This document shows positions 1 to 8,759 of a stretch of 64,000 nucleotides of DNA, piece by piece. This stretch comes from JABDMD01 sp965203475. GTDB taxonomy: Bacteria > Pseudomonadota > Gammaproteobacteria > UBA4575. Each line of letters opens with the position of its first letter. The stretch's first letter is position 1. A program made the position numbers and the translations under genes. Location: contig OZ241890.1 of NCBI GenBank assembly GCA_965203475.1, forward strand, positions 1,674,001-1,738,000. The letters run 5' to 3'. The notes under the pieces are model-generated. The model was given only the letters and a program-made list of their open reading frames with translations, did no database searches and was not told the origin of the DNA.

Positions 1-648
1 GATGATTCCACTATAAATGCGGCTAACTATCTGCTAAGAAAATTAGGATGCAAGGTTATACAAATACCTTCATCGATCTGTTGTGGTGCGCTACATCAAC
101 ATACAGGTAAATCAAATAAAGCGGATAATTTCAGGCATCAACTAGCCGATCTAGTAAAAGAGTATGACTTTGATTACTTGGTATCGATGGCCACCGGATG
201 TGGCGCACAACTAAAGCAACAAAAAGCCTTTGAAGGCAAGCATTTAGATATCAATGATTTAATGCTTCAGTTATTAGAGAAAGAATCGCTGGAATTTCAA
301 CCTTTGTCGGAAGAAGTATTTATACATCAGCCCTGCACAAGCTCTTTTTCTAGCATCGATAACAGTACTGTTAAAAAATTACTGCAGATAATTCCTAAAG
401 CTACCTTCAAAGAATTTGATGATACATTATCTTGCTGTGGCGCCGGTGGAATTAATGTAGTGATGCAACAGACAATGGCCGAAACATTAATTCAACCCAA
501 ATTAAATGCCCTAAAAGCCTCAAATTCGCATTATTTAGTGACAAGTAATATTGGCTGTGCTTTACATTTCCAACAACAAATTAAACAACAAAAATTACCC
601 ATTACAGTTTGTCATCCCATCAACTTGCTCGCTCAACAACTGCTATAA
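1..648 (+). CDS. glcF: Glycolate oxidase iron-sulfur subunit-like protein (CCG-domain Fe-S protein), 3' part
   Basis: The reading frame is open from the first base of the window, so the N-terminus lies upstream; 215 codons are visible and the stop is at 646-648. Two cysteine-rich CCG motifs can be read: CCGALHQHTG near bases 79-108 and SCCGAGG near 430-450. Such tandem CCG domains occur in GlcF, LldE and heterodisulfide-reductase-type subunits, where they bind Fe-S clusters and pass electrons from a flavin oxidase subunit to the respiratory chain. The CCGALH form is the one I associate with GlcF, so glycolate oxidation is the best guess. The N-terminal ferredoxin-like CxxCxxC region that would confirm this is outside the window. 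coq7 starts 8 bp downstream. Confidence 0.7.
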   Translation, partial: DDSTINAANYLLRKLGCKVIQIPSSICCGALHQHTGKSNKADNFRHQLADLVKEYDFDYLVSMATGCGAQLKQQKAFEGKHLDINDLMLQLLEKESLEFQPLSEEVFIHQPCTSSFSSIDNSTVKKLLQIIPKATFKEFDDTLSCCGAGGINVVMQQTMAETLIQPKLNALKASNSHYLVTSNIGCALHFQQQIKQQKLPITVCHPINLLAQQLL

Positions 649-656
649 TCTACAAT

Positions 657-1286
657 ATGAGAAATTTTAGTGTCATCGATCAGGTGCTATCGCAAATGGA
701 TCGAGCTTTGTATGCAATGTTTGCAAAACCCAAATCTTTTTCAACTGAAGAATTTACGACTACGACAAACATCAGTGAGGACGATAAAAAACGCTCTGCA
801 CGTCTTATGCGCGTAAACCATGCTGGCGAAATGGCAGCACAGGGCCTGTATCGCGGCCACATGCTTACGGCACGCGATGCTGCTATTAAACAACAATTAA
901 GTGACGCTGCTGCAGAAGAACAAACCCATTTAAGTTGGTGCAATCAACGCCTTGAAGAATTAAATGACCAACCCAGTGTGTTCGATCCTGCTTGGTATCT
1001 TGGATCATTTGCCATTGGTGCTACAGTAGGTTTGCTCGGAGATAAATGGACATTGGGATTTATTTCTGAAACAGAAAAACAAGTAGTAAAACATCTTGAT
1101 AAACATCTGGAACGTTTGCCAGACAATGATCATGCCAGCAGGGAAATCCTATTAAAAATGCGAGATGATGAAGCTCATCACGATCGAAATGCGCAAAATG
1201 CTGGTGCCGAAGAATTACCAGCTCCTGCAAAATTGGCAATGCATGCAGTTTCTAAAATTATGACAAAAACTTCTTACTGGATTTAA
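657..1286 (+). CDS. coq7: 2-polyprenyl-3-methyl-6-methoxy-1,4-benzoquinone monooxygenase (ubiquinone hydroxylase Coq7)
   Basis: A 209-aa protein of the Coq7 di-iron family, which carries out the last ring hydroxylation of ubiquinone synthesis at the membrane. The ligand set is visible: E58 in VNHAGE, E88 and H91 in AEEQTH, E140 in SETE, and E172 and H175 in DDEAHH. A longer reading from 609 adds 16 residues that overlap the upstream gene and have no family counterpart, so the ATG at 657 was chosen. The proximal Shine-Dalgarno is weak, and the gene may be translated following the Fe-S gene. It converges on speD, overlapping its end by 4 bp. Ubiquinone dependence agrees with an aerobic proteobacterium. 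Confidence 0.95.
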   Translation: MRNFSVIDQVLSQMDRALYAMFAKPKSFSTEEFTTTTNISEDDKKRSARLMRVNHAGEMAAQGLYRGHMLTARDAAIKQQLSDAAAEEQTHLSWCNQRLEELNDQPSVFDPAWYLGSFAIGATVGLLGDKWTLGFISETEKQVVKHLDKHLERLPDNDHASREILLKMRDDEAHHDRNAQNAGAEELPAPAKLAMHAVSKIMTKTSYWI

Positions 1287-2092
1287 TCGATTGAACCCAT
1301 GCCATAAAAAATTTCACTCATTTCATTTTTAAGCTGATGTTCAATTTGTATACGCTCTTCTGACTTAAATTCCTCAACACCTCGACCAAAAAGATAATCA
1401 TCCAGCGCAAAATTTTTAATTAGCATTTTAGTGTGAAAGATATTTTCTTGATCAACATTCGTATCAATCATTTCATATTGAGATTTTGTTTTATCAGACA
1501 AGTAGTCTTGAATGGATGTGATGTCATGATCAATGTAGTGTTTCTTTCCATCGACATCTCTAGTAAACCCTCGTACTCGATAATCCAACACAACAATATC
1601 TTCATTAAAACTATCAATTAAATAGTTCAACGCTTTTAGAGGTGACACCCGGCCACAGGTAGATACATCAATATCTACTCTAAAGGTACTGATTCCATTA
1701 TCAGGATGCCATTCAGGATAGGTGTGTGCGGTAATATGGCTTTTATCCAAATGTGCGACTGTAGATTTTTTTAATAGATCAAGACTTTCCACAAATTCAA
1801 ATTCATCATCTGAAATTAAAATTTCAGTTAAGTCTGGCTCTTCTGAAATCATACAGGTAACACTGGCACCTCTTGGTTCGTAGTTATGGCTTGAAATATT
1901 CAGAATACTGGCCCCGATGCGTTGGGTAACTTCAGTGAGAACTTGTTGTAATCGACTTGCACTATAGGTTTCATCCACATAGGCCAAATATTCCTGCTGA
2001 TGCGCCGTAGTGTGGGCATAGCAAATATCATAAAAATTGAAACTTAAAGTTTTGGTTAGATTATTAAAACCATGTAATTGAATTTTTGCCAT
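1283..2092 (-). CDS. speD: S-adenosylmethionine decarboxylase proenzyme (E. coli type)
   Basis: 269 aa, close to the roughly 264 aa of the E. coli enzyme and alignable along its length by eye (HGFNNLTK near the start, NYEPRGASVT, FRVDIDVSTCG, SPLKALNYLI, QENIFHTKML). It decarboxylates SAM to give the aminopropyl donor for spermidine. The self-cleavage site is LDKSH, with S118 expected to become the pyruvoyl group; H120s HTYPE and C146 are the conserved catalytic neighbourhood. No spermidine synthase (speE) is in the window. The gene lies 24 bp downstream of an OsmC gene on the same strand and may be cotranscribed with it. Confidence 0.96.
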   Translation of the reverse strand: MAKIQLHGFNNLTKTLSFNFYDICYAHTTAHQQEYLAYVDETYSASRLQQVLTEVTQRIGASILNISSHNYEPRGASVTCMISEEPDLTEILISDDEFEFVESLDLLKKSTVAHLDKSHITAHTYPEWHPDNGISTFRVDIDVSTCGRVSPLKALNYLIDSFNEDIVVLDYRVRGFTRDVDGKKHYIDHDITSIQDYLSDKTKSQYEMIDTNVDQENIFHTKMLIKNFALDDYLFGRGVEEFKSEERIQIEHQLKNEMSEIFYGMGSID

Positions 2093-2116
2093 GGCTAAGT
2101 AAATTCCTTTTCACAA

Positions 2117-2527
2117 TTAAGCAGTTTCATAATCAAAAGTAATATTAACCGAATCTTTAAGCATCATCGTAACCGAACAATACTTTTCCATTGAGAGTTC
2201 CACTGCTCGTTTAACTAATTTTTCTTTAAGATCACTACCACTGACAATGAAATGTAAATGGATATCTGTGAAAACAGCTGGAATGGCATCGGCACGCTTG
2301 GCTTGAATACTCACTTCACAACGGTTAATGGATTGGCGAGATTTCTCTAATATTTCCACCACATCATAAGCACTACAACCACCCAATCCGACCAAAATCA
2401 TCTCCATGGGACGACCTGCCAAGTTTCGTCCACCATGCTCTGGCGGACCATCCATGGTTACAGAATGACCACTTCCTGTTTGGGCTTCAAACGTTCGTTG
2501 CTCTAACCATTTAACTTGTACTTGCAT
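2117..2527 (-). CDS. OsmC family protein (YhfA-like)
   Basis: 136 aa, the usual size of a single-domain OsmC/Ohr-fold protein. The sequence PMEMILVGLGGCSAYDVVEIL carries the conserved active-site helix with one cysteine, and a second cysteine lies in MEKYCSVTMML, the two-cysteine pattern of peroxide-reacting OsmC proteins. This short form resembles E. coli YhfA, which also sits beside crp. The gene starts 85 bp from the divergent crp gene, so both share a promoter region. The physiological substrate is not known from sequence. Confidence 0.88.
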   Translation of the reverse strand: MQVQVKWLEQRTFEAQTGSGHSVTMDGPPEHGGRNLAGRPMEMILVGLGGCSAYDVVEILEKSRQSINRCEVSIQAKRADAIPAVFTDIHLHFIVSGSDLKEKLVKRAVELSMEKYCSVTMMLKDSVNITFDYETA

Positions 2528-2612
2528 TTCTACCGTTCAGCTATTTTTTAAGTCGACATCAATGAGTTACTTGCTTAGACTTAAGCCCAATTTCTGAGCT
2601 CGAGGTTCAAAC

Positions 2613-3251
2613 TTGAATAATCTGAACGTTAAGGTACCAGCTGAAAACTCAGTTGTGGAGCGTTTCTTGGCACATTGTCATACCAAGCGCTATGCATCTG
2701 GTAATCGCATAATCCACGCGGGTGATCCTTCGAATACACTTTATTACATCACTTCTGGTTCGGTTCGGGTAATGCTAGAAGATGAGACCGGACATGAAAT
2801 GGTATTGGCCTATCTCAACAAAGGAGACTTCTTTGGTGAGATGGGATTATTTGAAGAAGATGATCGTAGTGCATTAGTCATTGCGCGTGAGCAATGCGAT
2901 GTCGCTGAAATTCAATATTCAAAATTTCGTGAATTAATTCATAGTGATCCTGAAATCCTCATGCTGCTTGCCGGACAACTCGTAAAACGCCTACGTGCTA
3001 CCAGTCGAAAAGTGATCGACTTAGCTTATCTTGATGTCACGGGACGAGTTGCCCATACTTTGATTGATTTAGCCAAACAACCAGATGCCATGACCCATCC
3101 GGAAGGCATGCAAATACGAATTACTCGTCAAGAAATTGCTAAAATTGTTGGCTGCTCTCGCGAAATGGCAGGCCGAGTTCTTAAGGAACTACAAGAACAA
3201 GGACTGATTTCCGCTCACGGCAAAACCATTGTCGTATTTGGCGCCAGATAA
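2613..3251 (+). CDS. crp: cAMP-binding transcriptional regulator, Crp/Vfr-like
   Basis: 212 aa. The N-terminal cyclic-nucleotide domain includes the phosphate-binding cassette GDFFGEMGLFEEDDRSA. The C-terminal winged helix carries ITRQEIAKIVGCSREMAGRV and ends in VVFGAR, as in Vfr and E. coli Crp. It is a global regulator of carbon use and, in Vfr-type proteins, of surface and virulence functions. The start is a TTG at 2613: an in-frame stop lies at 2595 and no ATG lies between, while a purine-rich CGAGG at 2601-2605 is well placed. A CTG nine bases further on is the only close alternative. Divergent from the OsmC gene. Confidence 0.95.
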   Translation: MNNLNVKVPAENSVVERFLAHCHTKRYASGNRIIHAGDPSNTLYYITSGSVRVMLEDETGHEMVLAYLNKGDFFGEMGLFEEDDRSALVIAREQCDVAEIQYSKFRELIHSDPEILMLLAGQLVKRLRATSRKVIDLAYLDVTGRVAHTLIDLAKQPDAMTHPEGMQIRITRQEIAKIVGCSREMAGRVLKELQEQGLISAHGKTIVVFGAR

Positions 3252-3299
3252 ATTTCCCTAGAATTTTAATACCTAATTAAGCTTTCTCCGTTGGAGGCG

Positions 3300-3320
3300 C
3301 AATGTTATATTATAACATTG
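3300..3320. promoter_or_regulatory. Zur box (perfect inverted repeat) upstream of zur
   Basis: AATGTTATAtTATAACATT, extended by one more complementary base on each side, is a perfect 10-1-10 palindrome ending 23 bp before the zur ATG. It matches the zinc-uptake-regulator operator form I know from gammaproteobacteria (TGTTATA-N-TATAACA). This predicts autoregulation of the zur-merC transcript by the protein encoded just downstream. Confidence 0.85.
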
Positions 3321-3343
3321 AGAAATTACTTTGATTCAATATT

Positions 3344-3805
3344 ATGTGGGAAAAGCATAGTCATCAACAGTGTAAAAAACAGGCCTTACAGCGAGCCGAA
3401 GAAATATGTGCACAGCAGAAAAGTAAGCTCACACCCATTCGAAAAAAAGTGTTAGCGATTATATGGGGAAGTCATAAACCAATTAAAGCGTATGATATTC
3501 TGGCTCAACTGAGTACTGGTAACACTGTTGAGAAACCACCGACGGTATATCGAGCATTACAATTCTTGTTGGACAACCATCTTATTCATCGTATTGAGAG
3601 TCAGAATGCCTATATTGGATGCAACATGAATCATTCCGATTTAGAAAGTAAATTTTTTATCTGTGATACCTGTAACGAGGTCGAAGAAGTGAACTCGCCG
3701 AATATAATTAAAGCGTTACATACTATTAGTAAAAAACAAGGATTTACCCCAAGCTTGGTAAATGTAGAAATACATGGCACATGCGCACAGTGCGCAAAAT
3801 TATAA
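3344..3805 (+). CDS. zur: Fur-family zinc uptake regulator (Zur)
   Basis: 153 aa of the Fur family: an N-terminal winged helix (LTPIRKKVLAII to TVYRALQFLL) and a C-terminal metal-binding dimerisation domain with two CxxC pairs at C107/C110 and C147/C150, the structural zinc site. Extra cysteines near the N-terminus (C10, C22) and a GCNMNHSDLES segment, instead of Fur's HHDH motif, point to Zur rather than Fur. With zinc bound it should repress zinc-import genes. The Zur box immediately upstream supports both the family assignment and autorepression. The MerC-like gene follows after 4 bp, indicating one transcript. Confidence 0.9.
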   Translation: MWEKHSHQQCKKQALQRAEEICAQQKSKLTPIRKKVLAIIWGSHKPIKAYDILAQLSTGNTVEKPPTVYRALQFLLDNHLIHRIESQNAYIGCNMNHSDLESKFFICDTCNEVEEVNSPNIIKALHTISKKQGFTPSLVNVEIHGTCAQCAKL

Positions 3806-3809
3806 AAAA

Positions 3810-4235
3810 ATGTCTCGTACTCTCTTTGATCGCTTTGCGATCGCCTTATCTGGTTTATGCGCAATTCATTGCGTTGCTATTCCTTTGTTAGCAGGTGTAA
3901 TTCCAGTGTTAAATATGGCCGTAGGACATGGAAATCATGTGCATGACTTCTGGTTTCACCAATTCATTTTGTTGTTTATTTTTCCAATAAGTGTAATTGC
4001 GTTGGTAACCGGCTTTAGATGTCATCGTCAATTTAGGCCACTTGTCATAGCAAGTATTGGCCTTATGCTATTACTGGCAATGGCTCTACTTGCTGAACCA
4101 CTAATGCACAATCAAATTATTAAGCCATCCGATGAAACTACCATTACAATTTTAGGTGGTATCATTCATGCCGTCGGACATATCGCAAATATCCTGGCCA
4201 CAAGGAAATCGCATACGAAATGCGCTACAAGCTGA
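3810..4235 (+). CDS. MerC domain-containing membrane protein
   Basis: 141 aa from the ATG at 3810, four bases after the zur stop; an alternative upstream ATG at 3774 lies inside zur and adds no conserved sequence. CAIHC at residues 17-21 within the first hydrophobic segment is the paired-cysteine signature of MerC-type inner-membrane metal proteins. About four transmembrane segments are visible, plus histidine-rich stretches (GHGNHVHD, FRCHR, IIHAVGH). MerC proteins carry Hg(II) in mer operons, but no merA, merT or merP is present here. Coupling to zur and the Zur box suggests a role in zinc or other divalent metal handling (inference). Confidence 0.82.
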   Translation: MSRTLFDRFAIALSGLCAIHCVAIPLLAGVIPVLNMAVGHGNHVHDFWFHQFILLFIFPISVIALVTGFRCHRQFRPLVIASIGLMLLLAMALLAEPLMHNQIIKPSDETTITILGGIIHAVGHIANILATRKSHTKCATS

Positions 4236-4384
4236 TTACATACTGCGCGAGTGTGTAATCAATAACTTGCATCTGTAAATTAAAATCCTTTTTTAAACAC
4301 AATTTTTTGCCACTCATCGGGATATTACTCTCGTTGACCATTATTCAGCGTAGCGTATACAACCTCACAATTTTGGTTAACTCT

Positions 4385-4783
4385 ATGGGCAAGTTGGACA
4401 CTATTTTCAAAAAAGTAATCAAAACTCGTTCTGTAATCAGCTCAAACGAAAAAGACCTAACAGAATCTGATATTCAGGAAATTGTACGAGATTGCCGGGA
4501 AGAAATTCAGAAATCTGTCGATACAGGCATAATGCCTTCGCCTAAAACATTTGAGCAAATAGCAATACTTTCTAGAAAAGAAAGACACTACGAAAATGAA
4601 ATCGCAATCTGTGAAATGTATATTGGGATCGCTAAACAATATGCTGTCGAAAAAAATTACACTCGAGAACAGATTTCTCAACAACTGATGCCTATTTGTG
4701 CTCCGCTATACAAACGGATGCACAATGCAAAAACAATGTTATCCAGACTTCCTAGCGGCGCTGAACATGAACTAGAAGAATAG
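4385..4783 (+). CDS. Hypothetical protein
   Basis: A 132-residue soluble protein from the ATG at 4385; the frame is open from 4307, but the extra residues look hydrophobic and non-conserved, so the later start is preferred. I do not recognise a family. It is rich in charged residues, mostly helical in appearance, with no cysteine cluster beyond isolated residues and no signal peptide. It converges on trpC and overlaps its last 12 bases. The 149 bp before it after the merC-like gene show no clear promoter. Confidence 0.55.
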   Translation: MGKLDTIFKKVIKTRSVISSNEKDLTESDIQEIVRDCREEIQKSVDTGIMPSPKTFEQIAILSRKERHYENEIAICEMYIGIAKQYAVEKNYTREQISQQLMPICAPLYKRMHNAKTMLSRLPSGAEHELEE

Positions 4784-5569
4784 TTCTTTTAATTTTGCTC
4801 CAGGGTCTTCGGCCACCATAAAAGCCTCACCTACCAAAAAAGAATTTACTCCTTTTTCGGTCATCATGGAAATATCTTGTTTACTATGAATTCCACTTTC
4901 GGTCACCACATGACAACTATCGGGCACCTTATCTAGCAACTGAAATGTAGTATCCAATGTGGTTTCAAATGTATTTAAATTCCGATTATTTATTCCGAGC
5001 AATGTAGGCTCAAGCGCAAGTGCGCGATCCACTTCAGCCTCGTTATGCACTTCAACTAACACATCAAGACGTAATTCTTTGGCCAAACTATTTAGTTCAG
5101 CCATTTGATCATCTTCGAGCGCAGCAACTATCAACAATAAACAATCGGCATCCACAGCACGTGTTTCATACACTTGGTAGGTATCAATAATAAAGTCTTT
5201 GCGTAGCATGGGAAGAAAACATGATTTACGCGCTAACTCGAGAATTGCACATGAGCCTTTAAAAAATTCACTATCGGTTAATATGGAAACACAAGTAGCA
5301 CCATTCATTTGATAACTTGCTGCAATCTGCATGGGGTTAAAATTCTCCCGCAAAATACCCTTACTAGGCGAAGCGCGTTTAATTTCAGCAATTACTCCAG
5401 GACGTTTTGCAAGTTGCACACTACGTAATGCATTTTCAAATCCGCGAGGACTGGGTGCATCTTTAGCCCATTCTTGCATTTTCTCTAGTGGAACTCGTAG
5501 TTTGCGTTCTACGAGTTCTTCTTTTTTATGGGCAATTATTTTTGTAAGAACTTCAGGTTGGTCAGTCAT
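4772..5569 (-). CDS. trpC: Indole-3-glycerol phosphate synthase
   Basis: 265 aa, a single-domain TrpC not fused to TrpF. It has the beta/alpha-barrel motifs VIAEIKRASPSKG, LLRKDFI-type MLRKDFIID, LLGINNRNLNTF and VTESGIHSK. It closes the anthranilate branch by forming indole-3-glycerol phosphate from CdRP. It is the last gene of the minus-strand trpEGDC cluster and lies 3 bp after trpD. trpF, trpB and trpA are not in the window, as in Pseudomonas-type genomes where they are elsewhere. Confidence 0.97.
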   Translation of the reverse strand: MTDQPEVLTKIIAHKKEELVERKLRVPLEKMQEWAKDAPSPRGFENALRSVQLAKRPGVIAEIKRASPSKGILRENFNPMQIAASYQMNGATCVSILTDSEFFKGSCAILELARKSCFLPMLRKDFIIDTYQVYETRAVDADCLLLIVAALEDDQMAELNSLAKELRLDVLVEVHNEAEVDRALALEPTLLGINNRNLNTFETTLDTTFQLLDKVPDSCHVVTESGIHSKQDISMMTEKGVNSFLVGEAFMVAEDPGAKLKELFF

Positions 5570-5572
5570 TTT

Positions 5573-6589
5573 TTATATATTGTTTGTAAATTCAATATAT
5601 TCTTGAAATTTATTTTTGGCCGCACCTGAAGCTAGAATATCATTTGCTAGTTTTATTCCGTCATCCAACGTTGCCGCTTTACCACTGGCATAGATTGCAG
5701 CACCCGCATTTAGTTTTACAATATCAAGCGCAGCACCCGATTGGTTATCAAAAACAGCTTGCGCCATTTGTAAACTTTGTTGCACATCAGACACCACCAC
5801 ATCTGAAAGATTTTGTTTTTCAATTCCGAATTGTGTCGGTGAAAGTTTGTAAGTGATAATTTCACCCTGACGTAACTCTGCAATATGTGTATCACATGCA
5901 ATGCTAATCTCGTCTAAACCATCTTCAGCATGCACGACTAACACATGCTGACTGCCTAATGATTGTAAAACATGGGCTAATGGTTCTACCCAATCTTTGC
6001 TGAAAACCCCAAGCACTTGATTAGGTGCATTGGCTGGATTAGTGAGGGGGCCCAACAAATTGAACATGGTGCGTACCCCCAGTTCTTTACGTGGCCCAAT
6101 CGCATGCTTCATCGCACTATGATGCGCAGGAGCAAATAAAAAGCCAATTCCAACAGCATTGATACATTGTGCAACTTGGTCAGGTGTAAGTTCCAAATTC
6201 ACACCCGCAGCTTCTAATAAATCTGCACTGCCACTGTTGCTAGATACAGAACGATTACCATGCTTGGCGACTCGGCCTCCTGCGGCTGCAACCACAAATG
6301 CGGAAGCTGTAGAAATATTAAAAGTGCCTTTTGCATCACCTCCTGTACCGCAAGTATCCACTAAATTTGTAGACTCCACTTTTACCTTAGAAGAGAGCTC
6401 TCGCATCACTGAAGCTGCGGCCGTTAGCTCTTCTACCGCCTCACCTTTCATACGCAAGGCCACTAAAAATCCTGCCACTTGTACAGGTGTCGTTTCTCCA
6501 GTCATTACAGCCCGCATCACTGATGTCATTTGCTCGGTATTGAGATTTTTTCCTTCAATCGTTACTTGTATGGCTTGTTGAATGTTCAT
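5573..6589 (-). CDS. trpD: Anthranilate phosphoribosyltransferase
   Basis: 338 aa, normal family length. The PRPP-binding glycine loop DTCGTGGDAKGTFNIST and the anthranilate-site segment KHGNRSVSSNSGSADLLEA are both intact. It transfers phosphoribose to anthranilate. The start codon overlaps the trpG stop by 4 bp (6586-6589), a translational-coupling arrangement. Confidence 0.97.
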   Translation of the reverse strand: MNIQQAIQVTIEGKNLNTEQMTSVMRAVMTGETTPVQVAGFLVALRMKGEAVEELTAAASVMRELSSKVKVESTNLVDTCGTGGDAKGTFNISTASAFVVAAAGGRVAKHGNRSVSSNSGSADLLEAAGVNLELTPDQVAQCINAVGIGFLFAPAHHSAMKHAIGPRKELGVRTMFNLLGPLTNPANAPNQVLGVFSKDWVEPLAHVLQSLGSQHVLVVHAEDGLDEISIACDTHIAELRQGEIITYKLSPTQFGIEKQNLSDVVVSDVQQSLQMAQAVFDNQSGAALDIVKLNAGAAIYASGKAATLDDGIKLANDILASGAAKNKFQEYIEFTNNI

Positions 6590-7173
6590 GGTTTATTTTG
6601 ATTAATAAAATTAGTAAGCAAATGATGGCCAAAATCTGTAAGTATAGATTCAGGATGAAACTGCACGCCTTCTATTGCGAACTCTTTATGTCGTACTCCC
6701 ATAATTTCATCAAGCTCACCAACATCATTAGTGGTCCATGCCGTGACTTCTAGGCATTCCGGTAAAGAATCTTTTTCGATGACTAATGAGTGATAACGTG
6801 TTGCAATAAATGGGACATCACATTTCTCAAAAACATGTGTATTGTGATGATAAATTTTAGACGTTTTACCATGCATCACTTGATTTGCTTTCACAATTTT
6901 GCCGCCAAATGCTTGTCCGATACTTTGATGGCCAAGACAAACCCCTAAAATTGGAACAATACCACCGAGCTCCTTAATAATATCCACCGAAACTCCTGCC
7001 TCATTCGGTGTACAGGGTCCTGGTGAAATTACAATATGATCGGGCTGCAAAACTTTTATCTCAGACACTTTTATCTGATCATTACGCACCACTTTTACTT
7101 CTTCGCCAATTTCACCCAGATATTGCACTAGGTTGTACGTGAAAGAATCATAGTTGTCGATCATTAAAATCAT
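6586..7173 (-). CDS. trpG: Anthranilate synthase glutamine amidotransferase subunit
   Basis: 195 aa, a stand-alone class I glutamine amidotransferase. The nucleophile C79 lies in ILGVCLGHQSIGQAFGG, and the catalytic His-Glu pair is in GVQFHPESILT. It supplies ammonia to TrpE; such subunits sometimes also serve PabB for folate synthesis. It sits 7 bp downstream of trpE and overlaps trpD by 4 bp. Confidence 0.96.
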   Translation of the reverse strand: MILMIDNYDSFTYNLVQYLGEIGEEVKVVRNDQIKVSEIKVLQPDHIVISPGPCTPNEAGVSVDIIKELGGIVPILGVCLGHQSIGQAFGGKIVKANQVMHGKTSKIYHHNTHVFEKCDVPFIATRYHSLVIEKDSLPECLEVTAWTTNDVGELDEIMGVRHKEFAIEGVQFHPESILTDFGHHLLTNFINQNKP

Positions 7174-7180
7174 AGTGTAT

Positions 7181-8647
7181 TTATTCTATATGCTGCGCCA
7201 TGTTTGCGGCTTTTTTCATTGCACTAGCCTTATTATTAGTTTCAATCCATTCATTATCTGGCACGGAGTCATACACAATGCCAGCACCAGCCTGAATATA
7301 TAGTTTTTCATCTTTGATCACGGCGGTACGAATTGCAATTGCCGTATCCATATTGCCGTCCCAAGAAATATAGCCTACCGCCCCCGAATAAACACCACGC
7401 TTAACCGGTTCAAACTCGTTAATGATTTCCATGGCTCTAATTTTAGGTGCACCACTGACCGTGCCCGCTGGAAAGGTTGCCTTAATTACATCGATGGCAT
7501 CAAAGGATTTATTTAACGATCCTATTACGTTTGAAACAATATGCATCACATGAGAGTAGCGTTCGATAATCATTTTATCGGTTAACTTAACTGATCCTGT
7601 CTGCGCTACACGCCCTACATCATTACGCCCCAAATCAATCAGCATTAAATGTTCAGCAAGTTCTTTTGGATCTGCAAGCAAATCTTTTTCGAGCTCTACA
7701 TCTTGTTGTTCATCTTTGCCACGCGGGCGTGTTCCTGCAATGGGCCGCACCGTAATTTCACCTTCTTCTAGGCGAACTAATATTTCTGGTGATGAACCCA
7801 CAATATAAAAATCGCCCATATTCATGTAATACATATAGGGCGAAGGATTTAAACTACGCAAACTTCTGTATAAATTTATAGGTGGGGAGGTAAACCTTGT
7901 GTGTTGTCTTTGTGACAATACAACTTGCATGATATCCCCTGCTCGAATGTATTCTCGCGCATGTTCAACCGCTGCCTTAAAATCTTGCTCATGAAACTCG
8001 GTAACAAAATGTATCTCAGCATTTTCATTTTTATTTTGTAAATTTGGTTTTGGTTGACGCAATAGATGAACGAGTTCATTTAAGCGCTGCTCACCTTTAA
8101 TGTGGGCATCTTCTTGCTTGGGATCTACATGAACGATTAAATATATTTTGCCACTTAAATTATCAAATACGACTAATTCCTTAGATACCATTAAAAATAT
8201 ATCAGGTGTTTGTAATGCATCTGGTTTAACAGCATCAGGCATAAGCCTGGGCTCAATATAGTGAACCGTTTCGTATCCAAAATATCCAACAACACCTCCT
8301 GTAAATCGTGGAAGCTGTGGTATATCGGGTACTTTGAATTGACGTAGAAACGTTTGCACCCACGATAATGGATCGTTCGTTTGAATGGTCTCTACACTAT
8401 TTTTTTGCTGCACATGTTCAATCTTGTTCCCATACACTTTTATCTGCTCTATACAAGATAGACCGATGAACGAATAACGGCCCCATCGCTCGCCGCCTTG
8501 TACTGACTCAAATAAGTAGGTAAAGGGTTGATGTGCAAGTTTTAAATACGCACTCAAAGGCGTATCTAAATCTGCTAGCACTTCTCGCACCAAGGGTATA
8601 CAACTGTATCCTTGGGTTTTTAATGCATTAAATTTGCTAGGGTCCAT
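7181..8647 (-). CDS. trpE: Anthranilate synthase component I
   Basis: 488 aa, normal length for chorismate-utilising TrpE. The N-terminal tryptophan feedback site appears as YLFESVQGGERWGRYSFIG (an LLES-type motif). The catalytic domain shows GDIMQVVLSQR, RPIAGTRPRG, DLGRNDVGRVA and PAGTVSGAPKIRAMEII. It converts chorismate and ammonia to anthranilate. A GGAG lies just ahead of the ATG at 8647. A 112-bp gap separates it from gph upstream; no Trp-codon leader peptide or attenuator was found there. Confidence 0.97.
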   Translation of the reverse strand: MDPSKFNALKTQGYSCIPLVREVLADLDTPLSAYLKLAHQPFTYLFESVQGGERWGRYSFIGLSCIEQIKVYGNKIEHVQQKNSVETIQTNDPLSWVQTFLRQFKVPDIPQLPRFTGGVVGYFGYETVHYIEPRLMPDAVKPDALQTPDIFLMVSKELVVFDNLSGKIYLIVHVDPKQEDAHIKGEQRLNELVHLLRQPKPNLQNKNENAEIHFVTEFHEQDFKAAVEHAREYIRAGDIMQVVLSQRQHTRFTSPPINLYRSLRSLNPSPYMYYMNMGDFYIVGSSPEILVRLEEGEITVRPIAGTRPRGKDEQQDVELEKDLLADPKELAEHLMLIDLGRNDVGRVAQTGSVKLTDKMIIERYSHVMHIVSNVIGSLNKSFDAIDVIKATFPAGTVSGAPKIRAMEIINEFEPVKRGVYSGAVGYISWDGNMDTAIAIRTAVIKDEKLYIQAGAGIVYDSVPDNEWIETNNKASAMKKAANMAQHIE

Positions 8648-8759
8648 ATCATCTCCGTAGTGGCGTGAAAAGAAAAAGAGTTACTAAGTCAGGGTTGAAC
8701 TAGCAACACCAACAAAAAAACTCTGATATTTCTTTTCTTACAGAGATGTACATTGAATA

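Noticed and set aside
609..656. Longer coq7 start at 609
   Set aside because: The extra 16 residues overlap the upstream gene and do not match the family N-terminus.
3810..4235. Mercury resistance operon
   Set aside because: Only a MerC-like protein is present; merR, merT, merP and merA are absent and the upstream regulator is Zur.
8648..8759. trp attenuator or TrpR operator before trpE
   Set aside because: No leader peptide with Trp codons and no clear terminator pair. A GTTGAACTAGCAAC element only faintly recalls a TrpR half-site.
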